From: WRGT01 sp964450405
GTDB taxonomy: Bacteria; Spirochaetota; UBA4802; UBA5550
Direction: 5' to 3'
NCBI GenBank assembly: GCA_964450405.1
Contig: CAYVCQ010000011.1
Coordinates: 1-64,000, forward strand
DNA length: 64,000 bases
Shown: positions 35,587 through 44,290 of the stretch, piece by piece
Layout: every line of letters starts with the position of its first letter
How positions within the stretch are numbered: the first letter of the stretch is position 1
Translations under genes and position numbers: made by a program
Notes under the pieces: generated by a model
Database searches by the model: none
Told to the model about the DNA's origin: nothing
Seen by the model: only the letters and a program-made list of their open reading frames with translations

Positions 35587-38500
35587 TTATTTTGTGTTCT
35601 GTTTTTCAATGTTCATAAGGAAGAGAAGAAATCGTGATAATTTATCAATTCTTCCTGTTTTTGCGAAGTCGTCTTCATCAAGATTGATAGTTTTGGCATA
35701 CATGGAATAGAGGTGGTTTTTCAGGGTCTTGTATGATATTGTAAGTTCATCGCACACTTCCTCCCGTGAAACTCCATTCATCAGCATAAGGGCAATTTTA
35801 ATTTCCTGCATAGTAAATGAGTACTTACTCTCCAGAATGTTTTCGATCGGGATTGTCACAGTTACTTTTTCTTCTGCGTTTTTATCGATGAGCATTTCTT
35901 TTAATAAAATATTTTCAAGAGCGGCTGTGAGCTGGATTGTAATTGTGTTTATCAATGACATTCTTTTCTCATTAAAAAGATCGGGTAACCGGTCATTTTC
36001 AAGATACATTATTGTTTCTTTATTGTTGAGTTTTAATAATCTTTTACAGAGAGCAGATTTTATTCTGTTCTTTTCAATAAATGAATCATTTAAAAAATGA
36101 TAATCCTGAGGATTTTCAAGATTTACACTTTCCCCGGTGTTTTTTACAAACCTGATAATAGATAGCGGTATATCAAGTTTCTCATCTATTCCTCTCTGTA
36201 GATTGAAAATGTTTTCATTCTCTGCAGTTGTCTCAACTGATGCGTAGAGAGAAATTTCATTAGCTTCATAAAAAATCAGAACGGCCCGCCGTGCTCCGGA
36301 ACTTTTACAAATAATACTAAGAACTTTTTTGATGGCAAGTTCAACCTCCTTTATGCCGGACATTCCGGCTGCAGCGGTTTGAATTGATTCAAGGTCCAGT
36401 TCCTGCAATGATATACTCCGGGATTTATCCAAATTCAGGAGTATATCAGATAATGTGTTATTCCTCGTATCGGTTTTATCAATAATTAATAAGTCCCTGT
36501 ATTTTTCTATCATATAACTGCACTTATTCTCTGCACCCCACTCTTTGTGTAACCGGTACGCTTCAAGAAAATAATCGCGTGCCTTGTCTTGATTGTTTGA
36601 TGCAAGATGATATTTCCCGGCACACTCATTGGCAATAGCTTCATTGTTGATGTACTTCTGTTCTCTGGCGGATTTAATGGCCATGTCATAAAGCAGATCG
36701 GCTTTCTGTTTCTTTCCTGTTTCATCTTTCTGAAATTTTCCGGATACACGAGCTAACTCTGCCTGAACAAGCAGGTATTTATGAAGAAAATTTTCCGGAC
36801 AGAGATCTGCCCAGGTTTTCATTTTCTTCTGGTTTTTTTTCAGTATACTTTTGTAATTTCTTCTCTCAGTCAAATCTGCATCTGCCCAGAGCGATGTAAT
36901 TGATAGTGAATAATAAAAAATGTATTCGGGGAGAAAGATGGAACTGATGACACTTTTCTCATTCTCGTTAAGAAATGGAACATTCAGCAGAAGAAAACTA
37001 TGTTCTTCAAAAATGTAGTGTATTTTCATTTGCGTCACATATATAAAATAAATAGCCATTATACTGTTGCCGGTTATAAAATCATCTTCACCATTTGTCT
37101 TTGTTTCACCTTTTTCATTTCCGGAAATTAATCTGGAAATTATTCGCATTGTGATATCGTACATCAGAATATTGATGTTGTTTTTCACGAAAAGCTGTGC
37201 CATTACTTTTTTATGCTGATTATAATAATTCATTAAATCGTTCAGATTATGGCCTAAATTGAATTTTGCTGCTGTTATGGAATGAATGGAATTCGCAGTA
37301 GTATAAAAATCACCAATTGTGAAAGAGGAATTATATGCCTCGATGTAATAATCAATTGAAGATTCTGCATGTCTCTTCCAGTGATTGATTGAAAAAGCAA
37401 AGAGAAATATCATTCGGCTTTTTACTGAATTGTTTTTATATTTTTCAACTGACTGCAGAGATAATTCACCGAACCGGCAGGCCAGCTTATAGTCATTTAA
37501 TGCTGTAGCGATGGCTATTGCTATTCCCATGAAATTTGCAGAGATATCATCAATGATAAGTTTTTTATACTTTAAATAATGATTATGAATCCGAAACAAT
37601 AGTATTAAAGATCCTATGATATCTACAAGAGAAAGAGCCGGCGCCAGATTGATAAATATTTTTGCTGCAATATTTTCACTAAGTTCGGTATTAGGAGGAT
37701 ATTCCAGAATAGAATCAATTTTTATATGAGTATAATGTAATTTGAATTTTAGTAATTCTATTATTAGAATTACAATTGAGGATTTGAAATTAAAAAGATT
37801 GTTGTTTAAAATTTTCAATCCTTTACGGGCATGATCAATAGCCTTCTGATATTCACCGCTTGCATTAAGCAGCTGAACACTTAAGCTGTAAATTTCCGCT
37901 TTTACAATATCACTCTCTGCATGACATATAAGTTCATTGAAGGCTTTATCGCTTTCAATAAAATCTTTAATAATGGATTCACATTCCATGAGTTCTTTGT
38001 ATAATGAAAAGGTAATTTCATACTGCATGTGCCAGCTGTCATTATTTAATAATGATATACCGGTTTTTAAAAAGATATGCATGGAGTCAAAGGCATTTGA
38101 TTTTTTTGCTTTTAATGCGGCCCTGTAGTTAAGATGGATTACTCTTACGATTTCATCTTCAGATTTTATCAGCTGCAGAGACTGGTTAATGTGATGGACT
38201 ATTTCAAAAAGATATTCTTCCTCGGCATTATATTCTGCCATTAACCGATTTCCGATCTTGTAATGAAGAACTGTTAAATCGTTTTCCGAAATCAGGGAAT
38301 ATACAGATTCCTGGACTTTATCATGTATAAAACTGTATTTTGTATTTTCTGCCAGTAATAGGTTTTCTTTTACGCACTCTTTCAGTATTGCGCTGATACA
38401 TTCACTGTCTGAAGAATTAATACCGGTAATCAGATCTATGGAAAAGGTGACACCGATGCATGATGCTATTTTCAGAACACTTTGAGTTTCTTCCGGCAGC

Positions 38501-40059
38501 AGAGTAATTCTATTCGCAAGAAGATCGGCAAGTGTTTCCGGCAGACTGGTATTGCTGATCTCCTCTGTGTTGTACATCCAGTTGATATCTCCGGTGCTCT
38601 CTGTTTGCTGATAAATGTGGCCAAGACGATGTAATTGCAGAAGTATCTCTTTGATGAAGAGAGGATTGCCGTTTGTTTTCCGCAGAAGCAATTCAATCAA
38701 TGTGGAGTTATCTTCCATATCATTATGGAAGATGTCTTCAAGTAGGGCCGATATATATTCCCTGCTAACCTGGTTGATATCAATAAACCGGGCGGGGTAA
38801 TTATTTTCTTCGAAGGAGTTAAGAAAAGAGGTTAAATAAATATTACCCGTACTTTCAACTTTTCTATAAGCACTGATAAAAAAAATTGAAAGAGATGGAT
38901 CAGAAAAAATGAGCTTCATTAATTCAATACTTGCCTTATCAGCCCACTGTAAATCGTCAATAAATATCACGAGAGTGTTTTTTCCATCTGCGAAGAGCTG
39001 AATAAAACTATGGAAGAGATACATAAATCTGTTTTGTGCTTCTATAGGGGAAATCTCTTCAACTTCTTTCTGAGAGCCGATTATATGAATTAATTCAGGG
39101 ATAATATCGGTTAGGATTTTACCGTTGATTCCTGCCGCGTCCAGAATTTTTGTTTTCCATTCCGACAGGTGAGTTTCACTTTCAGTGAGCAGCTGACGTA
39201 TCAGCGACTGAAAGGCCTGTATAAAAGAAGAATATGGAGTTGTACCTGAGTACTGATCAAATTTTCCGGAAATAAAGTATGTTTTTTCTTTATGTAAAAT
39301 ACGCATAACTTCATTTACAAGAAATGATTTGCCGATTCCCGGGGGGCCGGAGAGAAAAAGATAGCGGCTCTGACCCCTCTCGGCTTCTGAAAAGTTTTCA
39401 GCTATAGCACTGATTTCTTTATGTCTGCCGTATAGTTTCTCCGGAATTCTGAATATGGGAGATGTGTCATGGGATGCGACAGCAAATCTGGTGACTGATC
39501 CGGATGTGATAAGCTGATGAAGGCATTCTTTCAGATCATGGAGTATTCCGGAAGAACTCTGATAACGGTCATCGCGGTTTTTCTCAAGAAGTTTTAAAAC
39601 AATAATGGAAATAGCTTCAGGAACATCTGAGTTTTTTTTATGCAGCGGTAAAGGATTTCTGGCAAGGTGGGCATGCATAAGTTCAGCAGGATCAGAATCC
39701 GGAAAAGGAATGGTCCCCGAAAAGATCTCGTAAAATATTATGCCAATAGTATAATAATCTGAACGGTAATCAACCGGGGTATCAATTCTTCCGGTAGCTT
39801 CAGGGGAAAGATATTTCAGGCTGTATATATCAAATTCTGAAGATGTTTTATTATCTTCTTTTTTCTCCGATTCAGGGCTAAGTAAAATTTCCAGACTATC
39901 TTTATCGATAAAGATATTATCCGGCCTGAGTTTGCCGGTTATGATGTTATTTTTATGAAGATCACCAATCTTTACGGCAATCTCTATACAGAGTTTTAAT
40001 TTTTGTATTAGATCAGGTTTGTTCTGCTGGCAATATTCGGTCAAAGATAAATTCCGCAT
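35587..40059 (-). CDS. Pseudokinase-AAA ATPase-GAF-LuxR regulator
   Basis: 1490 residues. Residues 15-190 match the C-lobe of a Ser/Thr kinase (LHKNNIITGKLRPDNIFID, YLSPEATGRIDTPVDYRSDY), but the glycine loop and lysine lobe are missing and the HRD motif reads TGK, so it is a pseudokinase. Residues 205-600 are an STAND/AAA-type ATPase (Walker A GPPGIGKS 238-245, Walker B VIFIDDLQWAD). A long helical region (620-1210) follows, then GAF (about 1215-1380) and a LuxR-type helix-turn-helix (about 1415-1475: SREEVCDELTISYKTLKNHL). The relatives I know usually end in a histidine kinase instead. The start is supported by AAGGA directly before the ATG. Likely binds DNA in response to a signal. Confidence 0.85.
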   Translation of the reverse strand: MRNLSLTEYCQQNKPDLIQKLKLCIEIAVKIGDLHKNNIITGKLRPDNIFIDKDSLEILLSPESEKKEDNKTSSEFDIYSLKYLSPEATGRIDTPVDYRSDYYTIGIIFYEIFSGTIPFPDSDPAELMHAHLARNPLPLHKKNSDVPEAISIIVLKLLEKNRDDRYQSSSGILHDLKECLHQLITSGSVTRFAVASHDTSPIFRIPEKLYGRHKEISAIAENFSEAERGQSRYLFLSGPPGIGKSFLVNEVMRILHKEKTYFISGKFDQYSGTTPYSSFIQAFQSLIRQLLTESETHLSEWKTKILDAAGINGKILTDIIPELIHIIGSQKEVEEISPIEAQNRFMYLFHSFIQLFADGKNTLVIFIDDLQWADKASIELMKLIFSDPSLSIFFISAYRKVESTGNIYLTSFLNSFEENNYPARFIDINQVSREYISALLEDIFHNDMEDNSTLIELLLRKTNGNPLFIKEILLQLHRLGHIYQQTESTGDINWMYNTEEISNTSLPETLADLLANRITLLPEETQSVLKIASCIGVTFSIDLITGINSSDSECISAILKECVKENLLLAENTKYSFIHDKVQESVYSLISENDLTVLHYKIGNRLMAEYNAEEEYLFEIVHHINQSLQLIKSEDEIVRVIHLNYRAALKAKKSNAFDSMHIFLKTGISLLNNDSWHMQYEITFSLYKELMECESIIKDFIESDKAFNELICHAESDIVKAEIYSLSVQLLNASGEYQKAIDHARKGLKILNNNLFNFKSSIVILIIELLKFKLHYTHIKIDSILEYPPNTELSENIAAKIFINLAPALSLVDIIGSLILLFRIHNHYLKYKKLIIDDISANFMGIAIAIATALNDYKLACRFGELSLQSVEKYKNNSVKSRMIFLFAFSINHWKRHAESSIDYYIEAYNSSFTIGDFYTTANSIHSITAAKFNLGHNLNDLMNYYNQHKKVMAQLFVKNNINILMYDITMRIISRLISGNEKGETKTNGEDDFITGNSIMAIYFIYVTQMKIHYIFEEHSFLLLNVPFLNENEKSVISSIFLPEYIFYYSLSITSLWADADLTERRNYKSILKKNQKKMKTWADLCPENFLHKYLLVQAELARVSGKFQKDETGKKQKADLLYDMAIKSAREQKYINNEAIANECAGKYHLASNNQDKARDYFLEAYRLHKEWGAENKCSYMIEKYRDLLIIDKTDTRNNTLSDILLNLDKSRSISLQELDLESIQTAAAGMSGIKEVELAIKKVLSIICKSSGARRAVLIFYEANEISLYASVETTAENENIFNLQRGIDEKLDIPLSIIRFVKNTGESVNLENPQDYHFLNDSFIEKNRIKSALCKRLLKLNNKETIMYLENDRLPDLFNEKRMSLINTITIQLTAALENILLKEMLIDKNAEEKVTVTIPIENILESKYSFTMQEIKIALMLMNGVSREEVCDELTISYKTLKNHLYSMYAKTINLDEDDFAKTGRIDKLSRFLLFLMNIEKQNTK

Positions 40060-40379
40060 AGTTCCTTGTTAGATAAGTAGTTTTATTCTGTTTATTATAT
40101 AATTATAACAAATGTTTATGATAGTTCAATATTTATTTTGTAGAAAATAATAAACATTTACCAGCAAATGTGCATATGCTGTATTCTATTGTATCCGGAT
40201 TGTGTTTTTTATTCCTATATTCGCCGGTTTCCTGCCTGAAAAAACTCCACATCACATCTTCTGGGTCTTCTGACCCATGACAGAAAATCTTTTACGGGTA
40301 ATATTACATTCAGTTATTATCTGCTGCAGGGCAGAATTAATTTATTAGAAGAAAAGATAGAGTATAGCAGGAGTCCCGA
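40060..40379. other. Divergent intergenic region with direct repeat and dyad
   Basis: 320 bases between the pseudokinase gene and the RsbW-like gene. AAATGTTTAT (40110-40119) and ATAAACATTT (40150-40159) form a perfect dyad with a 30-base gap. The direct repeat R1 is at 40255-40301. No clear promoter boxes. Confidence 0.5.
40255..40301. repeat. Direct repeat R1 beside the RsbW-like gene
   Basis: 47 bases, shared with R2 at 40867-40913. TGGGTC (40262-40267) and GACCCA (40272-40277) form a perfect 6-bp stem with loop TTCT. The ACCCAT/ACGGGT alternative stem has one mismatch. Confidence 0.65.
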
Positions 40380-40892
40380 ATGCAGACAACTATTGCGCAT
40401 TTAACTGTACAAACCGGAATGAATTCGCTGCATGAAGTAATTTTAAAGATGATAGAAAAGATTGAAAGTAACGCCATATATTTTGAATTGGATGCCAGAT
40501 CGTTTTATTTAATGATGGAAGAGGCTCTTACTAATGCCATGCAGCATGGAAACAGGTGGGATTCCAGTAAGGCAATCAACGTATTTCTTCAGCTGGACGA
40601 GGCTTCACTTTACATAATTATTGCAGATGAGGGAGAGGGATTTTGTCAGCTTGCACTGCCTGGTAATTCCGAAAACAGTGATAAGCATGGGATCAGGATT
40701 ATCAGGAAATTCTGTAATCCCTATTGGAATGATAAGGGAAATGCAATATATCTTAAGCTTGCATTATCCGATCAGAAAAAACGAACCGCTTTTGCTAATC
40801 CGCAGAATACTCACACCGCAGCAGAGATCTCGAATGCTAACAATCTCAATTATTCTTCGTTAAATGCATCTACTGGGCCTTCTGACCCATGA
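40380..40892 (+). CDS. RsbW-like anti-sigma/serine kinase ATPase
   Basis: 170 residues. The first 140 form an HATPase_c_2 domain: N-box LMMEEALTNAMQHGNRWDSS, DEGEGF and HGIRIIRKFC, the pattern of RsbW/SpoIIAB-type anti-sigma regulatory factors. Such proteins phosphorylate an anti-anti-sigma factor on serine and bind sigma factors; no STAS or sigma gene is adjacent here. The tail (residues 135-170, rich in Asn/Ser/Thr) is low complexity; its last codons and its stop fall inside the direct repeat R2. A CAGGAG site lies 6 bases before the ATG. Confidence 0.82.
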   Translation: MQTTIAHLTVQTGMNSLHEVILKMIEKIESNAIYFELDARSFYLMMEEALTNAMQHGNRWDSSKAINVFLQLDEASLYIIIADEGEGFCQLALPGNSENSDKHGIRIIRKFCNPYWNDKGNAIYLKLALSDQKKRTAFANPQNTHTAAEISNANNLNYSSLNASTGPSDP

Positions 40893-40913
40893 CAGGAATC
40901 CATTTATGGGTTA
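40867..40913. repeat. Direct repeat R2 covering the stop of the RsbW-like gene
   Basis: Matches R1 at most positions, including GACCCATGACAG. ACCCAT (40885-40890) and ATGGGT (40906-40911) form a perfect stem here, while the GGGCC/GACCC stem has a mismatch, the reverse of R1. The TGA stop is at 40890-40892. Confidence 0.65.
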
Positions 40914-41030
40914 GCTTTCTGTAAAGTTCAAAAATTGAGAAGTAGTTTTGAACAGGTTTACAAGGTTCTTTTTCTAAAAAAGATATATAGAACCGGGTTT
41001 TATTTTAAAATTTTAAAAGAGGTTTTTTAC

Positions 41031-42428
41031 ATGAGATGTTTTTCAACGGTAATTGTTTTTGTAATTTTTATAATCAATATAGCTGTCATCGGAAGTGCGG
41101 AGTTTGTATTTAAAAAAGATGGATCGATCATTAAGGGAAAAATTTTAAGCGAAGATAATTCAGGTGTCAGTTTTAAGAATGAAGCCGGAATAACAATCCG
41201 TATTAACAGGGAAGATGTAATGAGGGTGCTCTATTCCGATCTTTATATGGGTAAGGTATATGTTCGTCTTACATCGGGTGAAGTTCTTGAGGGCTATCAG
41301 GTCGATGAGGACAACGATGGGTATATTTTCCGTAAAGATATAAATAAGCCGGCGGAGTTTACTATTCTGAGAAAGAAGATAATGTTTATTGCCAGAACTA
41401 ATCCCACGGACCTTACCGGTGAATCCTTCATCGACCGCATCATCATTAAATGGAGTCCGCCATTTAAGCCCGCGAAATTATATAAAGTATATATGCGCGA
41501 AGTTAAGAAAGGTGAAAAATTCAGAGTTGTCGGCGAGACTGAGGATCTTTCTTATTCATTGAAAAAACTGGGAAGGTGTACCGGTTACGAGATATATGTA
41601 ACAGCGATTGGCGATGCAGGAGAAGAATCTCTGCCAAGTGAAAAGATTACTGCAAATACAATTCCATACCCGCCGGAAGATCTTAAAATGACAGAGAAGT
41701 ATTCACAGGATAATAAAACTGTATCATTAACTATGACCTGGGAGCCGGTTGATGATCCGCAGAGCAGGGTGAAATCATATACAATATATAAGACTGATGA
41801 CGGGAGAAAGAAGCTTGGAACAGCAAAGACTGGAGAGTTTGTTATAAAGGATTTTCCTGCAGAGGGGAGACACTTGTTTGCAGTAGTTGCAGTAAATGAT
41901 GCCGGTACCGAATCGGAAGATGTAAAAACTGTATTTGATGCTGGATATCAAATATATACCAGAGTGTCAGGGATTTATATTGTTCCATTTGGCGATCTTG
42001 CGGTAATAGCAGATTCAGGTTATGGCGGGCTGCTGGATATAAGCATAGGTAAAAAAATGTTAAGCGCCGGAATTGAAACAGGCTATATGAATTTCAGCGT
42101 AACTGACAGTGATATAAAGAGTATGTCGATTGTTCCGCTGCTTGCCGCAGTTGATTACAGAATTCCGCTTTTTTTTACTTTGTCGCTTAGACCGGTTCTT
42201 AAGGCGGGGGCAGGATATTGCATGACGGAATATATAATACATCCGCCATTAAAAACAGAAACCAGCAAAAAAAATGAATTCAGTCCAATGGGATCTCTGG
42301 GTTTGTTCATTGATTTGCGTATAAAAGATTTTTTTATTTCCGGCGGAGCAGAGTACTCGGGGATATTCCAGAAGAGCGGAACTATGACTTTCGCGGGCTG
42401 TTCATTCGGAGTCGGAGTAGTATTTTAA
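41031..42428 (+). CDS. Outer-membrane-barrel-like protein with two FN3 domains
   Basis: 465 residues from the ATG at 41031, where AAGAGG lies 8 bases upstream and a signal peptide begins (MRCFSTVIVFVIFIINIAVI, cleaved near GSA); a longer frame from 40935 lacks support. A small beta domain follows (60-135). Two fibronectin III-type domains lie at about 135-215 (IIIKWSPPFKPAKLYKVYMR) and 218-310 (TMTWEPVDDPQSRVKSYTIY). The last 150 residues have alternating strands and end in a terminal phenylalanine (FGVGVVF), as in outer-membrane barrels. Probably a surface protein, in line with the lipoprotein 96 bases downstream. Confidence 0.75.
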   Translation: MRCFSTVIVFVIFIINIAVIGSAEFVFKKDGSIIKGKILSEDNSGVSFKNEAGITIRINREDVMRVLYSDLYMGKVYVRLTSGEVLEGYQVDEDNDGYIFRKDINKPAEFTILRKKIMFIARTNPTDLTGESFIDRIIIKWSPPFKPAKLYKVYMREVKKGEKFRVVGETEDLSYSLKKLGRCTGYEIYVTAIGDAGEESLPSEKITANTIPYPPEDLKMTEKYSQDNKTVSLTMTWEPVDDPQSRVKSYTIYKTDDGRKKLGTAKTGEFVIKDFPAEGRHLFAVVAVNDAGTESEDVKTVFDAGYQIYTRVSGIYIVPFGDLAVIADSGYGGLLDISIGKKMLSAGIETGYMNFSVTDSDIKSMSIVPLLAAVDYRIPLFFTLSLRPVLKAGAGYCMTEYIIHPPLKTETSKKNEFSPMGSLGLFIDLRIKDFFISGGAEYSGIFQKSGTMTFAGCSFGVGVVF

Positions 42429-42441
42429 ATAAGTTTAATCA

Positions 42442-42476
42442 ATCTATTTGAATTCTTGGTAAGAAATCAAATAGAT
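42442..42476. other. Imperfect 35-base hairpin between two envelope genes
   Basis: ATCTATTTGA (42442-42451) and TCAAATAGAT (42467-42476) pair perfectly, with an inner TTCTT/AAGAA pair. There is no T-run. It may process or partly terminate the mRNA. Confidence 0.5.
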
Positions 42477-42524
42477 GAAATATAAATTTCAATAATAATA
42501 AGTAAGGTGTACAGGAGTAAAACA

Positions 42525-44222
42525 ATGAAAAAAATATTTAATCTATTATTTATAGCAGCAGCGGTATCTCTTGGCGGGTGTGGCGATTCGTTTTACAATG
42601 TATATGATGACATCGCGGGCCCTGTGCAGAGCGTGGTAATTACTCCGACCCTTTCGGTTGTTGTGACGGAAACCGCGCAGCTTTATGCAACAGTTTACCC
42701 TTCGATGACTCCGAATAAGAATGTGACGTGGTCGAGCAGTAATTCAGTAGTCTCTGTTGATCCAAATACCGGTGTAGTAACAGGTAATACTGTGAATCAG
42801 ACATCTGTTGTCACAGCTACTACAGAGGATGGCGGATTTACTGCAGAGTGTGTTGTGACGGTTGTTCCGGTACCAAAGGCTATTGATTCTATAACTCTGC
42901 CGCTTACATATTCACTTGGTTTGGGCCTGCAGTATACATTCTCTCCGGTTATTCTTCCTTTAGACGCTACTAATAAGGAATTGACTTGGACAAGCAGTGA
43001 TTATTCCAAAGTGACAGTAACATCTGCCGGATTGATTGAGGGAGTAGGAACAGGTATTGCTATGATTACGGCAACATCAAACCGTTGGGGAAAATCTTCA
43101 TCCTGTCTGGTTACAGTAGGCGCAGCCAATACAGTTGTCAATATCGCGGCAATTTCGGGCGTTGCTGCACCAGTAGCAGGAGCGACACCGGTAACAGCAA
43201 TTACCCCGAACAGTCAGTACATCGGAACTGTTGCGTGGTCCGGATCACCGGTAACATTTGCAGGTTCGACAGTATACACTGCAACTATTACGTTGACTGC
43301 ATTAACCGGGTACACTCTGACCGGTGTGGCTGCAGACTTCTTTACTGTTGCGGGTGCTACAACAGATACAAATCCGGCTGGTTCTGGAATTGTAACAGTT
43401 GTATTTCCTGTATCAAATAATATCACTTCTGCTACTCTTGGTACACTTAATTATGTTCAAACAGGGGGAGGCTTTCAGCGTGATGCAACTCCGGCTAACA
43501 AAAGCACTGAATCTTTTTTTTACATGAGTGCACATGAAATTACCCAGGCGCAGTATATGGCGGTGACAGGCCATGCTAATCCCAGCTTTTTTACCGGAGA
43601 TACATCCAGACCGGTAGAACAGGTGACCTGGTATGATGCTGTTGAGTTTTGCAATAATTTAAGCACCAATGAAGGGCTAACTCCAGTCTATTCCATTACA
43701 GCTCGTGTACCTGCCGGAACGGCACATCCAATAACCGGTGCTACAGTAACAGCTACGTGGACTAACAATGGCTACCGTTTGCCCACAGATATGGAATGGA
43801 TGTATGCTGCTATGGGATGCATGAGTGATAGCAGGCCCGGGGCAATTAGTGGAGGTGTTAATATTAATGGCTATAGTAAACCATTTGCTGGAAGCAACGG
43901 GAGTAATGCTGTTGGTGACTATGCCTGGTATAGTGTCAACAGCTCCAATACCACTCACCCTGTCGGGACCAGATTACCTAATGAGCTTGGTCTTTATGAT
44001 ATGAGCGGAAACGTAATTGAGTGGTGTTGGGATAAATGGGATGGATTTGCAGCTTATCCATCTGGACTACAGGCAGATTACTATTCGATATCAGGCACTG
44101 ATCGCGTTATGCACGGCGGCTGTTATAGTTTCGCGGCAGCTCAGGTTACTTTTATCCCTCGGGGAAGTTATCCTCCTGGTGAAAGGACCCGCGAGCTCGG
44201 TTTTCGTGTAGTTCGCAACTAA
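42525..44222 (+). CDS. Lipoprotein with Big_2-like domains and FGE-sulfatase domain
   Basis: 565 residues from the ATG at 42525 (AGGAG 7 bases upstream; a GTG six codons earlier is less likely). A lipobox LGGC (C about 19) predicts a lipid anchor. Domains: two bacterial Ig-like Big_2 units (about 30-115 and 120-200: VTWSSSNSVVSVDPNTGVVT), a repeat-type domain (about 205-300: ALTGYTLTGVAADFFTVAGA) common in spirochaete surface proteins, and a C-terminal FGE-sulfatase/SUMF1 domain (about 310-565: EITQAQYMAVTG, NGYRLPTDMEWMYAA, DMSGNVIEWCWDKWDG, RELGFRVVRN). It probably serves as a surface ligand-binding protein rather than a sulfatase activator. A terminator hairpin follows the stop. Confidence 0.88.
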   Translation: MKKIFNLLFIAAAVSLGGCGDSFYNVYDDIAGPVQSVVITPTLSVVVTETAQLYATVYPSMTPNKNVTWSSSNSVVSVDPNTGVVTGNTVNQTSVVTATTEDGGFTAECVVTVVPVPKAIDSITLPLTYSLGLGLQYTFSPVILPLDATNKELTWTSSDYSKVTVTSAGLIEGVGTGIAMITATSNRWGKSSSCLVTVGAANTVVNIAAISGVAAPVAGATPVTAITPNSQYIGTVAWSGSPVTFAGSTVYTATITLTALTGYTLTGVAADFFTVAGATTDTNPAGSGIVTVVFPVSNNITSATLGTLNYVQTGGGFQRDATPANKSTESFFYMSAHEITQAQYMAVTGHANPSFFTGDTSRPVEQVTWYDAVEFCNNLSTNEGLTPVYSITARVPAGTAHPITGATVTATWTNNGYRLPTDMEWMYAAMGCMSDSRPGAISGGVNINGYSKPFAGSNGSNAVGDYAWYSVNSSNTTHPVGTRLPNELGLYDMSGNVIEWCWDKWDGFAAYPSGLQADYYSISGTDRVMHGGCYSFAAAQVTFIPRGSYPPGERTRELGFRVVRN

Positions 44223-44251
44223 TTTCTATGGAGTCAGACCATATCTCTATC

Positions 44252-44290
44252 CTGGTACCTCTCAATCTGGAGAGGTACCAGAGGGGTTTT
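44252..44290. terminator. Terminator hairpin between converging genes
   Basis: TGGTACCTCTC (44253-44263) and GAGAGGTACCA (44270-44280) are perfect arms with a 6-base loop, followed by GGGGTTTT. Lies 30 bases after the lipoprotein stop and next to the stop of the leftward kinase gene. Confidence 0.75.

Noticed and set aside
35729..36100. 123-codon frame antisense to the pseudokinase regulator
   Set aside because: Shadow of the LuxR/GAF coding region.
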